Positions 34,557 through 41,530 of a DNA stretch of 64,000 bases are shown piece by piece. The notes beneath the pieces are model-generated. The model was not told where the DNA came from, did no database searches, and worked only from the letters and a program-made list of their open reading frames with translations. The stretch's first letter is position 1. Each line of letters starts with the position of its first letter. The translations under genes and the position numbers were made by a program. This DNA is from Salinisphaera sp. T31B1 (GTDB taxonomy: Bacteria; Pseudomonadota; Gammaproteobacteria; Nevskiales; Salinisphaeraceae): positions 62,001 to 126,000 of the forward strand of contig NZ_APNH01000006.1 of the NCBI RefSeq assembly GCF_040361275.1, given 5' to 3'.

Positions 34557-34680
34557 GCGTTCTCAATGAACGCCACGCTGCTCGCGTGTAAAACCGCAGC
34601 CACGGCAGCTGACCGCGTACCAAGTACAGCAACTATTACCCCGACGGGACAGATGTTCCCGGTGGGGGGCATGTGTTTCC
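34557..34680 (+). ncRNA. Structured leader RNA L2
   Basis: Hairpin 1 is GCGTTC/GAACGC here instead of TCGTCC/GGACGA, a compensated change. Hairpin 3 keeps the CAGCTGA loop. The pseudoknot pairs are CCCCGaCGGGA/TTCCCGgTGGGG and ACAgATG/CATgTGT. Confidence 0.7.
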
Positions 34681-34711
34681 AAGGGCCACTAAGCCATCAG
34701 GAGTAATGCAT

Positions 34712-35056
34712 ATGTCAGAGATTTATCTTACTTTCGACAACACCAACGGTACCCAGAAATTCTGGACAGGCCGTACGGATCCTTCGACCGGCCGCGTCGT
34801 AATCGAACACGGCAAGGTAGGGGCCAGACCCCGCACGATCGAGATTCCGAAGGAACGTTTTTCGGAGCCGACGCCGGAACTTGAAATGCACGCTCGGGCG
34901 CGCAAAAAGCTCAACGAGGGCTACTATGAGGACAGCCCTCTACAGAGCACCCCGGTAACGCCTAGCCCCCAATCTTCGGCAAAGCCAGTGCCGAAGTCGG
35001 TAGACATACATGCCGCACTCAGCTCAGGTGATCAAGCGGGTGGGTGGTTCTTTTAA
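34712..35056 (+). CDS. WGR-type domain protein with C-terminal WFF
   Basis: The 114-residue protein has a WGR-like domain: EIYLTFDNTNGTQKFWTGRT, then GRVVIEHGKVGARPRTIEIP, then a helix ELEMHARARKKLNEGYYE. A flexible Ser/Pro-rich tail ends GGWFF. WGR domains bind nucleic acid or assist DNA-end recognition in other proteins. Two paralogues follow (35186, 36764), and all three share the terminal WFF. The ATG at 34712 has AGGAG eight bases upstream. Confidence 0.72.
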   Translation: MSEIYLTFDNTNGTQKFWTGRTDPSTGRVVIEHGKVGARPRTIEIPKERFSEPTPELEMHARARKKLNEGYYEDSPLQSTPVTPSPQSSAKPVPKSVDIHAALSSGDQAGGWFF

Positions 35057-35185
35057 CCCGGCAAGCCATAGCGTTCGCAACGAACGCCATATACCCAGGC
35101 ATCAGTCATGGGTTCATCCCGACCGCTGTGCATACGTCCCATTGGGGCCTGTGTCCACGGTCCTACAATCGATAGGTACATAGCA

Positions 35186-35542
35186 ATGGACAGTGTTACG
35201 CTGATCTATACCTATCCCGACGGGCGCAAGAAGTACTGGCGCGGAATGGTCGATCATCGACGAAGCGAGGTCGTTTTGGAGTACAGCGAGGCAACGCGTC
35301 GCGTACGTCAGACGGTTATCGACCAGGCGCGGCTCAAGAAGCCTACGCTCGAGCTTGAGTTGGAGTGGAGAGCCCAGAAGAAACTCCGTAAGGGTTACGT
35401 CCACCTCCAGGTCGAACAGTACGACGAGAACGATCCCGACGATTCATCAGCCTCGGAGTCCTCCATGCCCGCGTCGGCGAGTATGGCTCGGGTGCTGGCG
35501 TTGGTGAACGCAGATGATTGCGATGCGGATTGGTTCTTCTAG
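35186..35542 (+). CDS. WGR-type domain protein paralogue 2, C-terminal WFF
   Basis: The 118-residue product repeats the pattern of its neighbour (LIYTYPDGRKKYWRGMVDHR; VVLEYSEATRRVRQTVIDQA; LELEWRAQKKLRKGYVHLQ) with an acidic Ser-rich linker and a terminal DADWFF. The start is taken at 35186; an in-frame ATG at 35108 would add 26 residues unlike the family. It belongs to the same unit as the first WGR gene. Confidence 0.68.
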   Translation: MDSVTLIYTYPDGRKKYWRGMVDHRRSEVVLEYSEATRRVRQTVIDQARLKKPTLELELEWRAQKKLRKGYVHLQVEQYDENDPDDSSASESSMPASASMARVLALVNADDCDADWFF

Positions 35543-35582
35543 CCAGACCCAGCGGCTGATAGGTACGACAGGGGCAGGGCGG

Positions 35583-35611
35583 CGAAACTACGCTTTATCG
35601 GCGTTTATCCC
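35583..35611 (+). promoter_or_regulatory. Activator box 3 before the MoxR/CobS-like gene
   Basis: GAAACTACGC, TTTA, TCGGCG, TTTATCCC. A diverged but correctly spaced copy. Confidence 0.55.
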
Positions 35612-35647
35612 GCCCCGCATTCTGCTCGCGCGCTCCTAAGCTCTAGG

Positions 35648-35780
35648 TTCTTCTCGTCCTTTTCGGACGACACGCTGCCCGCGTGTAAAGCCGGGTATCG
35701 GCAGCTGACCGATTCACAAGCGCAGCATCCCAAGCCTTCCCGTCGGGGACGTATTCCCCCGATGGGGGCGTGCGTCTTCT
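35648..35780 (+). ncRNA. Structured leader RNA L3
   Basis: Hairpins TCGTCC/GGACGA, ACACGC/GCGTGT, ATCGG-CAGCTGA-CCGAT. The pseudoknot is CCCgTCGGGG/CCCCGAtGGG plus GACG/CGTC. The ATG of the ATPase gene lies about 30 bases beyond, after CAGGAG. Confidence 0.7.
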
Positions 35781-35810
35781 GTTCGGGTTCAATCTGTTCA
35801 GGAGACTGTT

Positions 35811-36767
35811 ATGACTACTCAGCGTTTTTCGGTTCGCCATACCTTCGATATCGACGCCCCGGACGGGATCGAGGTCGCAGGCCTGGCACAAGCCGGCATG
35901 TTTACCCCGGCTGTGGATACCAACTACAAGTTCCGCAAGTCGGTGGTATCTGATGTTCTGGCCTGGTTGCAGTTCTCGGATGAGCCGCTCTACATCACGG
36001 GCCCCACGGGTTCCGGTAAGTCGAGTCTCGTCTGCCAGGTCGCGGCCCGTTTGAACCTCTCGGTCCAGAGGGTGACGGCGCACTCGCGTCTGGAAGCCCC
36101 CGAACTCATTGGGCATCACACCCTCGTCGATGGTGACATGATGTTTGTGGACGGGCCGTTGACCACGGCCATGCGATACGGGCACTTATTCTTGCTCGAT
36201 GAGATCGATCTGCTCGACCCGGCAACGGCTGCTGGTTTGAACGGGATTCTGGAGGGAGACCCTCTGATGATTCCGGAAAACGGCGGCGAGATAGTCAAGC
36301 CGGCCGACGGGTTTCGCTTCGTGGCAACCGGCAATACGGCCGGTGGTGGCGATCGAAATGGCATGTTCCAAGGCACCATGCGCCAGAATATGGCGTTCAT
36401 GGATCGCTTCTGGATGATGGAAGTGGGTTATCCCGAACAAGCTGATGAGGAGTCGATCCTCGAAACGACAGCACCGGGTTTGCCAGAGGTGGTTCGTGCA
36501 CCGCTGGTGGAAACTGCTAATACGATCCGTCAGGCCTTCATGGGTGATGGCCGGGGTGATGCGCCGCCGCTCGATGTCACGATGTCCACCCGTACACTCG
36601 TACGTTGGGCACAGATGATCACGATGTTTCGTGGTCTGAGTCGTCAGGGTATCAATCCTGTCTCGCATGCACTGGATCGTGCGTTAGCGTACAAGGCTTC
36701 GCCCGAGAGCCGTGAAGCGTTGCACGAGATCGTTCAGCGTCACCTCGGTGATGGTGCGCTGTCATGA
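35811..36767 (+). CDS. MoxR/CobS-like AAA+ ATPase
   Basis: The 318-residue protein has Walker A ITGPTGSGKSSLV near residue 63, Walker B LFLLDEIDLLD near 126, a sensor-1 FRFVATGNT and a C-terminal lid (MSTRTLVRWAQMI). CobS/MoxR ATPases work with a VWA-domain partner to remodel or load metal into a client. Its likely partner is the CobT-like VWA protein at 39392. SXT and IncA/C elements have a similar pair of unknown role. It overlaps the next WGR gene by 4 bases (ATGA). Confidence 0.85.
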   Translation: MTTQRFSVRHTFDIDAPDGIEVAGLAQAGMFTPAVDTNYKFRKSVVSDVLAWLQFSDEPLYITGPTGSGKSSLVCQVAARLNLSVQRVTAHSRLEAPELIGHHTLVDGDMMFVDGPLTTAMRYGHLFLLDEIDLLDPATAAGLNGILEGDPLMIPENGGEIVKPADGFRFVATGNTAGGGDRNGMFQGTMRQNMAFMDRFWMMEVGYPEQADEESILETTAPGLPEVVRAPLVETANTIRQAFMGDGRGDAPPLDVTMSTRTLVRWAQMITMFRGLSRQGINPVSHALDRALAYKASPESREALHEIVQRHLGDGALS

Positions 36768-37444
36768 GCGTTGTGCGAATGATCCTCGAAAAGCCCGACC
36801 AGACCGTCTGGGTCTGGGAGGGCGAGGCTGATCGTGCGGGGGGCCGTGTCGTTATTCGACACGGCAACCTCGACGGCAAGCTTCAAAAGGTCGTCGTAGA
36901 ACAGGGTAGTTTCACGCAGGACGATGCCGAGCTTGAGCTACAGCATCGTGTAGCCCAGAAATGGGCCGAAGGCTACGTGGAAGAAAGAGCTCTGGCCGAC
37001 CATGTGAACAAGCCGGTTAAGGCTCCCGCCCGTAACGGGGAGTGGCCGGATGTCCACTTGATGCCCTCAATTTCGTTTCGCGATGCGAGCGAGCCGTCAT
37101 CGACGGCGCAACCGCTCGATCTCGAGCGATCGATTGCTTCGATCGTCACGGGAGAGTTCGGACTGGATATCGCGCCGTTCTGGGGAGCCAGGCCACGAAC
37201 CCTGTCGAGCGAAATGGACCTGTCCTTGCCCATGCTTATCTACGCCTGTGCGCTTGCGCAGCAAGATCTGGTGACCATGGCGGACGAGCAGGGGAACAGT
37301 CTTGACCCCGTAGCGTTCATCGATCGCTACTGGCTCGAAGACGTTGAACCGCGGATCAATACGATTCTGTCCGATCTCGGGCTGGTATCGATGCGCCGCG
37401 CCCTCGATCTCGCGTCAAGTGAGTCCGAGGAATGGTTCTTCTGA
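36764..37444 (+). CDS. WGR-type domain protein paralogue 3 with extra domain, C-terminal WFF
   Basis: The 226-residue protein has the same N-terminal domain (MILEKPDQTVWVWEGEADRA; VVIRHGNLDGKLQKVVVEQG; ELQHRVAQKWAEGYVEE). A second helical domain follows (LPMLIYACALAQQDLVTMAD; FIDRYWLEDVEPRINTILSD), ending ESEEWFF. It is translationally coupled to the AAA+ ATPase, so it may be a client or adaptor of it. Confidence 0.7.
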   Translation: MSVVRMILEKPDQTVWVWEGEADRAGGRVVIRHGNLDGKLQKVVVEQGSFTQDDAELELQHRVAQKWAEGYVEERALADHVNKPVKAPARNGEWPDVHLMPSISFRDASEPSSTAQPLDLERSIASIVTGEFGLDIAPFWGARPRTLSSEMDLSLPMLIYACALAQQDLVTMADEQGNSLDPVAFIDRYWLEDVEPRINTILSDLGLVSMRRALDLASSESEEWFF

Positions 37445-37483
37445 CGCCTAGATAGACACGCCTGCCGTACCAGGTCAGTTCAC

Positions 37484-37552
37484 GACACTGCCGGTACGGC
37501 GGCAGTGTCATCACGATCCCGACCGGGGAGTTCCACTCCCCGGCGCGGGGGT
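37484..37552 (+). other. Two strong hairpins before the 64-codon gene
   Basis: GACACTGCCG-gta-CGGCGGCAGTGTC and CCGGGGAGT-tcc-ACTCCCCGG form stems. A GGGGGTT follows. There is no T-tract after either, so they are not terminators. Confidence 0.5.
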
Positions 37553-37585
37553 TCCCTGGTCAGTTTCGTGCACGGAGGTCATGCC

Positions 37586-37780
37586 TTGAGCACGCAACAG
37601 CTGGCTATGTTTCCCATCAATAAACGGCTCTATCACACGGCGACGCGCTTTGTTCGTCCTGCACGACGCAATGCCGATCGCCAGCGTGATATTCGGGCCT
37701 GCATGGAGTTCTTCCCCGAAGGCTCAGGTTGGCGCCAGGCCGTCGAGCTGGCCTGTCAGATCCAACACATCGAGCTCTAG
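37586..37780 (+). CDS. Small hypothetical protein with TTG start
   Basis: The 64-residue product (LSTQQLAMFPINKRLYHTAT; ACMEFFPEGSGWRQAVELAC) starts at TTG, seven bases after GGAGG. No ATG is in frame nearby. It ends the MoxR transcription unit before a terminator. Not recognised. Confidence 0.55.
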   Translation: MSTQQLAMFPINKRLYHTATRFVRPARRNADRQRDIRACMEFFPEGSGWRQAVELACQIQHIEL

Positions 37781-37803
37781 GGAGGGAGCGACAAAAGCGA
37801 AGG

Positions 37804-37828
37804 GGCGCCGGTTAATCCGGCGCCTTTG
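37804..37828 (+). terminator. Terminator after the MoxR unit
   Basis: GGCGCCGG-ttaat-CCGGCGCC with a short T-run. Confidence 0.7.
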
Positions 37829-37883
37829 TCCAATACTCGCGCGCGGGTATTCGACAAGGGTGTCAGTCCCTGCGGGACGAGCA

Positions 37884-37910
37884 GAAAGTGTCGAAAAGAC
37901 ACGCTTTGCG
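37884..37910 (+). promoter_or_regulatory. Activator box 4 before the DUF3150 gene
   Basis: GAAAGTGTCG-AAAA-GACACG-CTTTGCG. The inner GTGTC/GACAC is a perfect inverted repeat. Confidence 0.65.
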
Positions 37911-37947
37911 GCCCGTCACCGACAGCACCAACGCGCAGACTCGAAGG

Positions 37948-38077
37948 TGTTATCTCGTCCTTTTCGGACGACACGCTACCCGCGTGTAAAGCCGGGTCTC
38001 GATAGCTGATCGAGTCATAAAAGCAGCGCCAAAGCTCACCCATAGGGATGTCATCTGTCCCTATGGGACAGCTGCGT
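37948..38077 (+). ncRNA. Structured leader RNA L4
   Basis: Hairpins TCGTCC/GGACGA, ACACGC/GCGTGT, CTCGAT-AGCTG-ATCGAG. The pseudoknot stems are CCATAGG/CCTATGG and CTGTC/GACAG. It is followed by a terminator/antiterminator pair. Confidence 0.72.
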
Positions 38078-38080
38078 CCT

Positions 38081-38122
38081 CTGGGTGTTTTTCACCCAGG
38101 TTTCGCGCCCTGGGTCTTTTTT
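38081..38122 (+). promoter_or_regulatory. Attenuator: mutually exclusive antiterminator and terminator hairpins
   Basis: CTGGGTG (38081) can pair with CACCCAG (38093). The same ACCCAGG can instead pair with CCTGGGT (38109), directly followed by CTTTTTT. The two forms exclude each other and sit between the leader RNA and the gene start at 38159. Confidence 0.65.
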
Positions 38123-38158
38123 AGATCCGGGCTGCGCGAGCCCCAGGAGGTAGTAGTT

Positions 38159-39307
38159 GTGGAAACTCGTGTACTTGAAGAAGTGGTGGTCATTCATCCT
38201 GAAATCCACCTGTGGTCGGGCCGCAAGCGTCTGCGTCGTGAGGATCTCAAGAAGATCTCTGGCGATCAGCTGCCGCCGTCCGATCTGGCGTCTCTGGGGT
38301 CGAAGCGTATTTGCGATCCCAAGGACGTCTCCGTGTTCGAGAAGATCAAGCGTCGTGTCGAGCGTGACTGTCAGGAAGTGGGGATTCGCTTTCTGGGTGG
38401 CTACGCGATTCCCGAGCGTCGCTTCGATGAGCTGATTGGCAAGGTCAAGCAGAACGAGAGTGAGTTCAATGCCGCACGGCAGGACTTTCTCCAGCGCTAT
38501 GACCAGTCGATCGAAGGCTGGGTGCGATCCCACTCCCAGTGGGCAGAGGTCATCCGGCGTGCTGTAAGCCCGTTGGGTGTCGTCGAGCGGCAACTGCGTT
38601 TCGACTTTCAGGTCTTCCGGGTGCAGCCGCTGGCGTCGTATGAAGCCGGACCCGAGGAAACAGGCATGCAGCGCAAGCTGGATAGCCTGCCGGCCAAGCT
38701 GTTCCAGGAGGTCGCCACCGAAGCGGGTGTGGCGCTGGAGCAGACGTTCAAAGGGCGTAGCGAGATCACGCGTCGGGCACTGCGCCCGATTCGTCGTATT
38801 CGCGACAAGCTCGATGGACTGTCGTTTCTTGATGCTCGGGTTGCCCCGGTCGTCGAATGGATCGACGAGACGCTGGAGAGCGTGCCGAAAACCGGCCCGA
38901 TCGAAGGCAAGACCCTCAACGACATTCAGGCCACGGTCTACGTGCTGGCCGACTCCGAAAAGCTCAAAGAGCTTGGGGCGTCGCGCTTGGCGCAAACGCC
39001 GGTCGATCTGGATGACGAGGATGAGGGCGACGATACCGAGTCCGTTACCGACATGGTGACGAACACGGTTACGCAGGAGCACGACACCGATAGCCAGCCG
39101 GCTGAGGTCGAGTCTTCCGACGAGGATGTGGAACAGGTCGAGCCTGAGCCGCAGCCATCCGAACCCGACGCCAATGTGTCGGTGCCGGATACCCACCAGG
39201 CCGAAAGCACCAACGTCGTTCCGTTCGTGGAAAGGGAAGTCGAGGACTCCGTAGAGGAGACCGAAGCTGAACCCCAACCCGCAGCGGTGGCTGGCTGGTT
39301 CTTCTAA
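38159..39307 (+). CDS. DUF3150-family protein with C-terminal WFF
   Basis: The 382-residue protein (VETRVLEEVVVIHPEIHLWS; then long helices with FDELIGKVKQNESEFNAARQ) matches the DUF3150 family known from ICEs and IncA/C plasmids; its role is unknown. The C-terminal 90 residues are acidic and disordered and end VAGWFF. A GTG at 38159 follows AGGAGG by nine bases; the ATG at 38048 lies inside the pseudoknot and is rejected. It is the first gene of the VWA unit. Confidence 0.75.
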   Translation: METRVLEEVVVIHPEIHLWSGRKRLRREDLKKISGDQLPPSDLASLGSKRICDPKDVSVFEKIKRRVERDCQEVGIRFLGGYAIPERRFDELIGKVKQNESEFNAARQDFLQRYDQSIEGWVRSHSQWAEVIRRAVSPLGVVERQLRFDFQVFRVQPLASYEAGPEETGMQRKLDSLPAKLFQEVATEAGVALEQTFKGRSEITRRALRPIRRIRDKLDGLSFLDARVAPVVEWIDETLESVPKTGPIEGKTLNDIQATVYVLADSEKLKELGASRLAQTPVDLDDEDEGDDTESVTDMVTNTVTQEHDTDSQPAEVESSDEDVEQVEPEPQPSEPDANVSVPDTHQAESTNVVPFVEREVEDSVEETEAEPQPAAVAGWFF

Positions 39308-39320
39308 GCCTTATCTCCCG

Positions 39321-39373
39321 CCGCACGCGGGCTGTGTTCATGCGAATGAACACGCCCCCGTGCGGGGGGCGTG
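39321..39373 (+). other. H-type pseudoknot before the CobT-like gene
   Basis: CCGCACG (39321) pairs with CGTGCGG (39359). CACGCCCC (39351) pairs with GGGGCGTG (39366). A third small hairpin (GTGTTCAT/ATGAACAC) lies between. It ends 18 bases before the ATG and just before GGAGGG. Confidence 0.65.
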
Positions 39374-39391
39374 TCTTTGGAGGGTATGTAG

Positions 39392-41155
39392 ATGAGCAAT
39401 CTCACGAAGTCGCTGCCGATCGTGGCGAAGATTCTGGGTGACAAGTACGGCGTTCGTGTCGCGATTGGCGGAGGCCGGGCGTGTACCGATGGCCAGACGA
39501 TCTATCTGCCGGCACTGCCGGCCGACGATGAAAAGGCCGCGGTACTGGTTCGTGGTTATATCGACCATGAAGCGGCGCATGTGCGCTTCACTGAAGGCGG
39601 TCTTGAGGGGTCACCCCTTGAGCGTTCTTTGCAGAATATCCTCGAGGATATTCGTATCGAGCGTCGTATGGGCAAGCGTTTCCCCGGCTGCGTGAGCAAC
39701 CTGGATCGCTTGGCTTCGACGCTGGTGGCCGATGGCATGTTCGAACGGCTGCATGACGACGCCCATCCGGGTGCGGTCTTGCAGGGTTATCTGCTACATC
39801 GAATGCGCCATGACGTGCTCGAACAGTCTGCGTTGCGTGATCTGGCTGACCATAGCGAATCGTTGTTCCACAAAGTCTTCTCGAAGGGGAAGGCTACGCG
39901 GATTTCGGCGATCGCCTGGCAGGCTGAAAACGCGGCTTCGACGGTCGAGGTCAAGGCGCTGGTGGGTCGTATTCTCGAATCCATGCAGGAGCCCGAGGAG
40001 GAAGAAGAGCCGGAGTCCGGCGATTCGCAGGATGCCACGCAACAGGCATCGGATACCTCTGAGGGGAAGCAGGATGACAGTCAGCAGTCAGGGCAGAGCG
40101 ACGACTCGCAATCCGATGACTCGGGGGCGGATCAAAGCGATGCCTCGGGTGAGGACGGCGAGGATGATCAGAGTTCGAGTTCGCAGCAATCGCCGGCCGA
40201 TGTGTCGGACGACGATCAAGCGGATGAGAGCCCATCGTCGAGTCAGGACAGCCACGGGCACGGTCGCGGACACGGTGGTCAGGACGACATCGAGGAAGCG
40301 GTCGAGCGTGCGTTGTCGGCTACAGAGCAAGACCTCATGGATGACGTGGCCAAGCAGGTCGCAGAGATGCTCGAGGAGCATGCGAGCGATTGTCCTTACG
40401 AAGCCGCTGTCGAGGTGGCTGAGGAGAGGAACGACCAAATCCGTGCGTTCGGTGTGATCAACGCCAAGGAAGCCCGCAAGGCGACCAACGCGCTGCGGTC
40501 ACGTCTGGATGGTCTGATTCAGGCGTCAAAGCAACAGCGAAACCCGCCTCGCCGTACTGGGCGGCGGCTGGATTCGCGCTCGCTGGCTCGTCTGAGCTGT
40601 GGTGATACGCGGGTGTTCAAGTCTTCGAGTGAGCGCAAGGCCGTCAATACGGCGGTTCATGTGCTGCTCGATCGGTCTGGCTCCATGGGCCATCAGATCG
40701 CTACGGCTTGCGCCGCGGTGTATGCCACCGCAGTCGCTTTGGAAGGTATCTCTGGCGTGAATCTGGAAACCGCTGCGTTTCCGGTGAGTCAGGACGGTGT
40801 GAAAACGCTCACGCGCTTTGGTGAGCGGATTTGCATTGACGCCTACGAGATGGGCGTCGATGGATCCACGCCGATGGCCCAGGCGCTGTGGCATGTCGCA
40901 TACAGGCTGGTGGCGCAGAAGCAGCCCCGCAAGATCGCTCTCGTGATCACCGATGGTGACCCGGACGATCGCGCGGCGACTGTGGACGTGATCGCTCGCA
41001 TGGAAGCCGCTGGCATCGAGACGATCGGGATCGGGATTGGAAGTAACGCCAAAGAACATCTGTTCTCGCGTCACCGCAAGATCCTCTCGGTCGATGAGCT
41101 GCCGAACGCGCTATTCGGGTTGCTTGAGCAACCGCTGATGGCGCAGTCGGCTTGA
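39392..41155 (+). CDS. CobT-like VWA-domain protein with HExxH motif
   Basis: The 587-residue protein has an N-terminal HEAAHVRFTE (HExxH, residues 64-73) with a following ILEDIRIERR helix. A long acidic Ser/Asp/Gln-rich linker (residues about 190-300) follows, then a C-terminal VWA domain with MIDAS motif DRSGSMG near residue 429 and VITDGDPDD near 518. CobT-like proteins bind divalent metal and pair with CobS/MoxR ATPases. Here the partner is probably the ATPase at 35811. The client is unknown. Confidence 0.82.
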   Translation: MSNLTKSLPIVAKILGDKYGVRVAIGGGRACTDGQTIYLPALPADDEKAAVLVRGYIDHEAAHVRFTEGGLEGSPLERSLQNILEDIRIERRMGKRFPGCVSNLDRLASTLVADGMFERLHDDAHPGAVLQGYLLHRMRHDVLEQSALRDLADHSESLFHKVFSKGKATRISAIAWQAENAASTVEVKALVGRILESMQEPEEEEEPESGDSQDATQQASDTSEGKQDDSQQSGQSDDSQSDDSGADQSDASGEDGEDDQSSSSQQSPADVSDDDQADESPSSSQDSHGHGRGHGGQDDIEEAVERALSATEQDLMDDVAKQVAEMLEEHASDCPYEAAVEVAEERNDQIRAFGVINAKEARKATNALRSRLDGLIQASKQQRNPPRRTGRRLDSRSLARLSCGDTRVFKSSSERKAVNTAVHVLLDRSGSMGHQIATACAAVYATAVALEGISGVNLETAAFPVSQDGVKTLTRFGERICIDAYEMGVDGSTPMAQALWHVAYRLVAQKQPRKIALVITDGDPDDRAATVDVIARMEAAGIETIGIGIGSNAKEHLFSRHRKILSVDELPNALFGLLEQPLMAQSA

Positions 41156-41159
41156 ACCA

Positions 41160-41187
41160 AGCCCCGGAGAAATCCGGGGCTCTTTTC
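41160..41187 (+). terminator. Terminator after the VWA gene
   Basis: AGCCCCGGA-gaaa-TCCGGGGCT followed by CTTTT. Confidence 0.8.
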
Positions 41188-41221
41188 CGAGTGCCGGGCG
41201 CCGGCATTGGGACAAGAGGGT

Positions 41222-41250
41222 GAAAGTAGCCGAAAAGCGCGTCTTTCCAG
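41222..41250 (+). promoter_or_regulatory. Activator box 5 before the toprim gene
   Basis: GAAAGTAGCCG-AAA(A)-GCGCGT-CTTTCC. It lies 35 bases after the terminator. Confidence 0.62.
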
Positions 41251-41286
41251 TCTGGGTACGCGATCGCCGCGTGCCAGACTGACAGT

Positions 41287-41427
41287 GTTCTCTCATCCCT
41301 TTGTGGATGACACGTCGCCGGCGTGTAAAACCCGGTCTCGATAGCTGGTCGAGTCATCAAAAGCAGCATCAAGCCAACCCTGGTCCGGGCGGACACGTAT
41401 CGCCCCGGCTGGGGTGGCGCGTGGACG
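41287..41427 (+). ncRNA. Structured leader RNA L5
   Basis: Hairpin 1 is TCATCC/GGATGA (compensated change). Hairpin 3 is CTCGAT-AGCTG-GTCGAG. The pseudoknot is ACCCtGGtCCGG/CCGGCtGGGGT plus CACGtatCGCC/GGCGCGTG. Further competing stems (CCCGATT/AATCGGG; CCAGGGCC/GGCCCTGG with a T-run) lie between it and the gene. Confidence 0.7.
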
Positions 41428-41530
41428 CCTTCGACGGGGTTTAACCCGCCCGATTCCAGGGCCTTCCAAAGCGCCCAAATCGGGTGTTTCGGCAGGCCCT
41501 GGTTTTGGGGTTTGTACTCGGAGGTGTTCT

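Noticed and set aside
37484-37552. Sixth copy of the leader RNA
   Set aside because: Hairpins are strong, but the crossed stems and conserved loops are missing.
38048-38158. Start of the DUF3150 gene at the ATG in 38048
   Set aside because: The codon is inside the pseudoknot and upstream of the terminator; GTG at 38159 has AGGAGG.
38051-39277. 408-codon reverse-strand ORF opposite the DUF3150 gene
   Set aside because: Shadow of the coding strand; no family features, no ribosome site, and it crosses the leader RNA.
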